From Lachnospiraceae bacterium (GTDB lineage: Bacteria > Bacillota > Clostridia > Lachnospirales > Lachnospiraceae), in contig JAQVHQ010000021.1 in the NCBI GenBank assembly GCA_028696165.1, forward strand, positions 1 to 55,380: a stretch of 55,380 bases of DNA, in the 5' to 3' direction. Below, piece after piece: positions 51,337 to 55,380 of the stretch (its first letter is position 1; every line of letters starts with the position of its first letter). A program made the position numbers and the translations under genes. The notes below the pieces were generated by a model. That model was not told the origin of the DNA. It made no database searches and saw only the letters and a list, made by a program, of their open reading frames with translations.

Positions 51337-54291
51337 TTGAAAAAGGATGAGAGTTTAACAACGCAATATAGCGTACGTTTCAAACGTGGCTGGTATGCGT
51401 TATTGATTGAAATGGTTACAACGCTGGGGATTGGGCTGATTGTAATCTGGCTTAGTCTCAATAGCCTGGCTGACGAAGCCGGTCAGTATGGGAGTGAGGT
51501 AAAGACAGAATATACGAATCTGATAACCTCTTATGTACGTCAGTTTGACACTGCTTATGTGGAAATTACAAATAAAATTGCAGAAGATCCATCTTTTGAA
51601 GAGATGGATGCCTGGCTGAAATCTCAGGATAGTAAGTGGGCAGAGGCCATGGGCGGAGCGGAGATATATGATGGTATTTCGTTTACATATAAAGGGGATT
51701 TTGCCAGAAGCTGGAGTTATGGAGATTATTCTGAGTATGTTCCAAGCAGCAGACGCTGGTATCAGGTGGCTGAGGAAGCAGATGGGGAGACCGCTACATT
51801 GGCACCCTATGTAACTTTTTTGGATGCACAGACAGACGGTGATCCCTGGCTGGTAATGAGTGTGGTTAAAAAATATAATGACGAGATATATGTTGACTAT
51901 GATATTAAACTCATTGAAATTGAGGAGATGTTAAACAACCTCAAATCCCGTCATGAAAATTCGGAATTGATTCTGTTTGACGCAGAAGGCTATGTACTCA
52001 GCTGCAGTGACAGCGGAAAATTTGGTCATAATTTAAAAGAACCGGATGACGTCATAAGCGCAAGCTTGTGTAATGCACTTTATAGAGCTAACAGCAGTCC
52101 GGACAAATTGATGCTGACGATTGTAGATGGGGTACCGACTTTCTTGTATCTGGAACAGTTTGAAGGTGGTAATTCTATCTGTATGGAACTGCCTTTTGTT
52201 GATGTTTTTGTACGGGATTTGCTCGCCATTACACTTATCCTCATATTCTTGATAGGATTTGAGATATATTTATATAGACATAATAAGAAAAGTCTGATTG
52301 AATTTCAGGGAAGAGATGAACGCCTTACAGCCATTACACATGCATCATATTTGTACAGGCTTTATGTTCATGTGGATGATATGACTTTTTATGGTGAAGA
52401 GGAGGCTGCAAAATACTGTAATGGAAATTCTTATCCTGAACTTTTTCGGAATTTTATGCAAAGACTGATAGAAGAAGAGGAACAGCCGGCATTTGAGGAA
52501 TTCGTAAGTCCGCAGGCTATTAAGAAAATTTCGGAAAATTTATATCAGCTGCGCAGTGAAAAATTCACCATGAACTGGCCGAAGTCTGATGGCACTACAA
52601 AAGTGAGCACAATAGAGGTGAGCCTTCTGCCATCTGTTATTGATGGAAGAGAGACTGTAGGTATATTGTGCAGGGATGTATCCGAGGATGCAAAAGTTTT
52701 AAAAGAGGCATTGAAACAGGCAGAAAGTGCAAGTCAGGCAAAAGGGGATTTCATGTCCCGTATGAGTCACGAAATCAGGACTCCTTTAAATGCGATTATT
52801 GGATATTTAGATATCGCAAAGGATGAACATCAGGATATGGAAAAGGTAGATCATTGTCTTGACCAGTCGAAAGTGGCGGCCAGACATTTATTGTCCATTA
52901 TTAATGATATTCTGGATATTTCATCCATTGAAAGCGGACGAATGAAGATTGAACATGCTGAATTTGACATGAAGCAGATGATAAATTCACTTACTACAAT
53001 TTTTTATGCACAGGCAAAGAAAAAGAATGTACAGTTTGAAGTGGATATATTAAACCTTACAGAAGAATGGGTATCTGGTGATAGTATGAGAGTTAATCAG
53101 ATACTATTAAATCTCTTGTCCAATGCGGTAAAATTTACTCCGGAGAATGGAACTGTAAGGCTTGAAATCAGACAAATAGGGGTGCATGAAGGAAAAGTAC
53201 ATATGCAGTTTTGTGTTCGGGATACTGGTATTGGTATGAGCAAAGAATATATGAGCCGTATGTTTACACCTTTTGAACAGGAAAGTGCAGCGACTGCCAG
53301 AAATTATGGTGGAAGTGGGCTGGGGTTGTCTATCAGCCGTAATCTGGTAAAGCTTATGGGAGGCAATATTACTGTGGACAGTGAGCAGGGGAAAGGTACA
53401 GCTTTTACTGTACTTCTTGCCTTTGGTCAATGTGAGCAGAGAAATGAATCCCATCTTACAACCGACAGCTTTTCTAATCTGCGTGCCCTTGTGGTGGATG
53501 ACGAAGAGTCGGCTTGTGAATATACACACAATCTACTTAATCGCTGTGGAATAAAGAGTGATACTGTAACCAGCGGCAAGAAGGCAATTCGCCGTGTAAA
53601 AAGCCGTATGGAAACCGATCACCCATATGATTTCTGTATCCTCGACTGGAATATGAAAGAGATGGATGGTTTAGATACGGCAAGAAGTATTCGTGAAATA
53701 TGTGGAGCGGATCTGCCGATTATTATTGCGACTGGTTATGACTATTCAGCGATTATTGAGGAAGCACAAAAAGCAGGCGTAAATAAAATCATAGCAAAAC
53801 CACTATTTCAATCTTCGTTATTTGATATGTTAGTCAATACATTTGGAAAATATGTTCCAAAGAAAGAAATTGAGAAGAAGCAGGAGCAGATTGATTTTAA
53901 AGGTATGCATGTATTGCTTGCTGAAGATAATGAAATGAATATGGAGATAGCAGTGGACATTCTGACAAAGGCTGGAATGGATATTACTCAGGCAGTAAAT
54001 GGAAAAGAAGCGTTGGATATGTTTACGAATTCAGAACCGGATACGTACAAGGCGATTTTGATGGATGTTCAGATGCCGGTTATGGATGGATACGAAGCTA
54101 CCAGAGCTATACGAAAGAGCAGCCATCCGCAGGCAAAGAGTATTCCAATTATTGCAATGACTGCAAATGCGTTTACTTCTGATGTGACAGCTGCATTGGC
54201 GGCTGGAATGAATGACCATATTGCAAAACCAATCAGTTATGAGCATTTATTTACGGCATTGAGCAGGTTAACCGGGGATGAACAGAATTAG
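51337..54291 (+). CDS. Membrane Cache-domain hybrid histidine kinase with two receivers
   Basis: About 984 residues. One membrane segment (about 20-42), an extracellular Cache sensor (about 45-285, with FTYKGDFARSWSYGDYSEYV, then RRWYQVAEEADGETATLAPY), a second segment (about 292-312), a PAS-like linker, HisKA with His478 (RMSHEIRTPLN), HATPase (NLLSNAVKF, DTGIGMS, GSGLGLSISR), receiver 1 with Asp770 (ILDWNMKEMDG) and receiver 2 with Asp910 (LMDVQMPVMDG). No ATG is available: TTG 51337 has GGGAGG 9 bp upstream, while TTG 51313 overlaps the previous stop. Probably co-transcribed with the upstream kinase. Cache domains usually sense small metabolites; the ligand is unknown. Confidence 0.87.
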   Translation: MKKDESLTTQYSVRFKRGWYALLIEMVTTLGIGLIVIWLSLNSLADEAGQYGSEVKTEYTNLITSYVRQFDTAYVEITNKIAEDPSFEEMDAWLKSQDSKWAEAMGGAEIYDGISFTYKGDFARSWSYGDYSEYVPSSRRWYQVAEEADGETATLAPYVTFLDAQTDGDPWLVMSVVKKYNDEIYVDYDIKLIEIEEMLNNLKSRHENSELILFDAEGYVLSCSDSGKFGHNLKEPDDVISASLCNALYRANSSPDKLMLTIVDGVPTFLYLEQFEGGNSICMELPFVDVFVRDLLAITLILIFLIGFEIYLYRHNKKSLIEFQGRDERLTAITHASYLYRLYVHVDDMTFYGEEEAAKYCNGNSYPELFRNFMQRLIEEEEQPAFEEFVSPQAIKKISENLYQLRSEKFTMNWPKSDGTTKVSTIEVSLLPSVIDGRETVGILCRDVSEDAKVLKEALKQAESASQAKGDFMSRMSHEIRTPLNAIIGYLDIAKDEHQDMEKVDHCLDQSKVAARHLLSIINDILDISSIESGRMKIEHAEFDMKQMINSLTTIFYAQAKKKNVQFEVDILNLTEEWVSGDSMRVNQILLNLLSNAVKFTPENGTVRLEIRQIGVHEGKVHMQFCVRDTGIGMSKEYMSRMFTPFEQESAATARNYGGSGLGLSISRNLVKLMGGNITVDSEQGKGTAFTVLLAFGQCEQRNESHLTTDSFSNLRALVVDDEESACEYTHNLLNRCGIKSDTVTSGKKAIRRVKSRMETDHPYDFCILDWNMKEMDGLDTARSIREICGADLPIIIATGYDYSAIIEEAQKAGVNKIIAKPLFQSSLFDMLVNTFGKYVPKKEIEKKQEQIDFKGMHVLLAEDNEMNMEIAVDILTKAGMDITQAVNGKEALDMFTNSEPDTYKAILMDVQMPVMDGYEATRAIRKSSHPQAKSIPIIAMTANAFTSDVTAALAAGMNDHIAKPISYEHLFTALSRLTGDEQN

Positions 54292-54326
54292 AATCACAGA
54301 AAAACAGTGGACGAGGGAGGGCTTCA

Positions 54327-55277
54327 ATGAAGCATAATAAGAGGAAGAATGGTTTAATAACTCTGTACATAGAAATTATTTTAACGATTGCTATTTGTTG
54401 TGGTATGGTGTTTACCTCATTTATAGGTCTAACAGCTGAATCCGGAAATTTGTCCAGTGAAGTCTTTGCAGACTATCAATCTCTATATGCAGATTATATT
54501 CGGGCATTTAAAGTACTGCGTATGGAGGCGGTAAATAAAATACAGGAAGATCTTACTTTTGATGAAATGCAGGAGTGGATTCAATCAAAAGAGGATGAAT
54601 ACAGGGAGGCTGTGGGAGAAGACGTCTATGATGGATTTGCATTTACTTATAAAGGCGGATATGTACATAGCTGGAATTATGGCGATTATTCAGATTATGA
54701 TCCAGCATCCCGCCCCTGGTATCAGGCAGCAGAGAAGGCTGATGGTGAAGTGGCAGTTGTTGCACCTTATGTTACTTTCCTGAGTGGTACGGGCTACATA
54801 GATAAGTATGATATTCTGCGAATGAGCGTAGTACAGCAGTATAATGATGAGGTATCTTTTGATTTCGATTTGAATGTAGGCGAAATTAACGCATTGATTG
54901 CAGGAAGAAAAACAGTTTATGATGAAACAATTGCTTTCCTTTATGACAAAGACGGATATATCTTAAGCAGCACAAATTCGGAATACTACGGGCATAATAT
55001 TCACACGGCAGATGAGCAGGTGTCACAAAAATTGTGTGATACACTCCAGAACCAGGTGCTTAATAATGACGGAATAATTATAAGGAATGTGGATGGAGTT
55101 ATTCGTTTGCTTTACAGCATTACAGATGAAGAGGGAAAGACAGTATGTCTTTTGATACCATTCTTTGAAGTTTTCAAGAGAAATATCTTATTTGTTCTTT
55201 TGCTGGCATTAGTATTGATTGGAATAGAGATACTGTTTTATTATAAAAATAAAAGTAACTGTTCAGAACTCCATTAG
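54327..55277 (+). CDS. Truncated Cache sensor kinase, interrupted by an IS66-like end
   Basis: 316 codons, homologous to the N-terminal third of the preceding kinase: same membrane segment, Cache domain (FTYKGGYVHSWNYGDYSDYD, then RPWYQAAEKADGEVAVVAPY) and second membrane segment (about 283-303). It ends abruptly after FYYKNK with seven residues (SNCSELH) that are read from the end of an inserted element beginning GTAACTG at 55255. No kinase domain remains in the window, so the product would be a sensor without output; it is effectively a disrupted gene. GAGGGAGGG precedes ATG 54327, like the previous gene. Confidence 0.8.
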   Translation: MKHNKRKNGLITLYIEIILTIAICCGMVFTSFIGLTAESGNLSSEVFADYQSLYADYIRAFKVLRMEAVNKIQEDLTFDEMQEWIQSKEDEYREAVGEDVYDGFAFTYKGGYVHSWNYGDYSDYDPASRPWYQAAEKADGEVAVVAPYVTFLSGTGYIDKYDILRMSVVQQYNDEVSFDFDLNVGEINALIAGRKTVYDETIAFLYDKDGYILSSTNSEYYGHNIHTADEQVSQKLCDTLQNQVLNNDGIIIRNVDGVIRLLYSITDEEGKTVCLLIPFFEVFKRNILFVLLLALVLIGIEILFYYKNKSNCSELH

Positions 55278-55380
55278 TTAAAGATGATATCGGAATTCCC
55301 TAAAAGGGCTTCTCTGATTGCTGTAAAAGCATTTATTCCATGCTTATGAGCAGTCCCAATATAGCTCATGATTGTAAGAT
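55255..55380. mobile_element. End of an IS66-like insertion sequence (partial, runs off the window)
   Basis: The sequence from GTAACTGTTCAGAACTCC starts with GTAA, the conserved terminal bases of IS66-family inverted repeats. It interrupts the kinase reading frame and is followed 20 bp inside by the stop codon of a minus-strand transposase. Only one end is visible, so the repeat partner and target duplication cannot be checked here. Confidence 0.65.
55274..55380 (-). CDS. Transposase C-terminus, IS66-like (partial)
   Basis: The minus strand encodes, from the window edge to TAA at 55276-55274, a segment ending SYIGTAHKHGINAFTAIREA then LLGNSDIIFN. It resembles the C-terminal helix region of some IS66-family (TnpC-type) transposases. 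The frame is open to the window edge. The family call rests on this short match and the GTAA end, so moderate confidence. Confidence 0.55.
   Translation of the reverse strand, partial: LTIMSYIGTAHKHGINAFTAIREALLGNSDIIFN

Overview
The window looks like chromosome of a low-to-moderate GC Firmicute, most likely a gut Lachnospiraceae (Blautia/Ruminococcus-like). This is inferred from the strong GGAGG ribosome binding sites, the alpha-glucosidase / LacI / ABC sugar-transport gene set, the AraR-type arabinose locus, the orphan ECF S component beside coaBC, and the DUF951-rpsF-ssb-rpsR order. No 16S gene is present, so the genus cannot be fixed.

Left third (1-23.1 kb): a maltodextrin / alpha-glucoside locus. 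It has two paralogous LacI-type regulators, a GH13 and a GH31 alpha-glucosidase, a lipoprotein binding protein with two permeases (no ATPase in the window), malQ, and a second GH13 enzyme on the opposite strand. The two GH13 promoters share the same 16-bp palindromic operator, -35 spacing and TGC-extended -10, so they are almost certainly co-regulated although 20 kb and a strand switch separate them. Between malQ and the second GH13 gene sit a long hairpin element and a 2359-residue Rhs/YD-repeat protein carrying two ricin-type lectin modules, followed by a small membrane protein that is a candidate immunity gene.

Middle (23.4-42.9 kb): a Mop/TOBE protein, an HtrA protease, the arabinose locus araR-araA-araB-araD, a YgjP-like peptidase, a nitroreductase, an M20 amidohydrolase, an orphan prepilin-like protein, a probable pantothenate ECF S component divergent from coaBC, a GH2 beta-galactosidase, and a CBS / degenerate sigma / CorA cluster.

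42.9-44.76 kb: an unusual 1.86-kb non-coding island between corA and a class B sortase. It holds a second copy of the long hairpin element, a 56-bp tandem repeat, the initiator tRNA with its own promoter and terminator, a compact four-way-junction structure of about 119 nt, and a 73-bp repeat array with alternating GCCTC/GAGGC motifs.

Right end (44.76-55.38 kb): sortase B, a sirtuin, DUF951, rpsF-ssb-rpsR, then three consecutive sensor kinase genes. The third is cut off after its second membrane segment by the end of an IS66-like element that runs out of the window.

The most novel candidate is the pair of Y-shaped long hairpins (12916-13251 and 42911-43213). Their helices differ between the two loci by compensatory changes, while a bulged T, an A.A mismatch, the apical loops and a downstream CGTGCC/GGCACG hairpin are conserved. 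This points to a functional structured RNA or single-stranded DNA element of unknown role.
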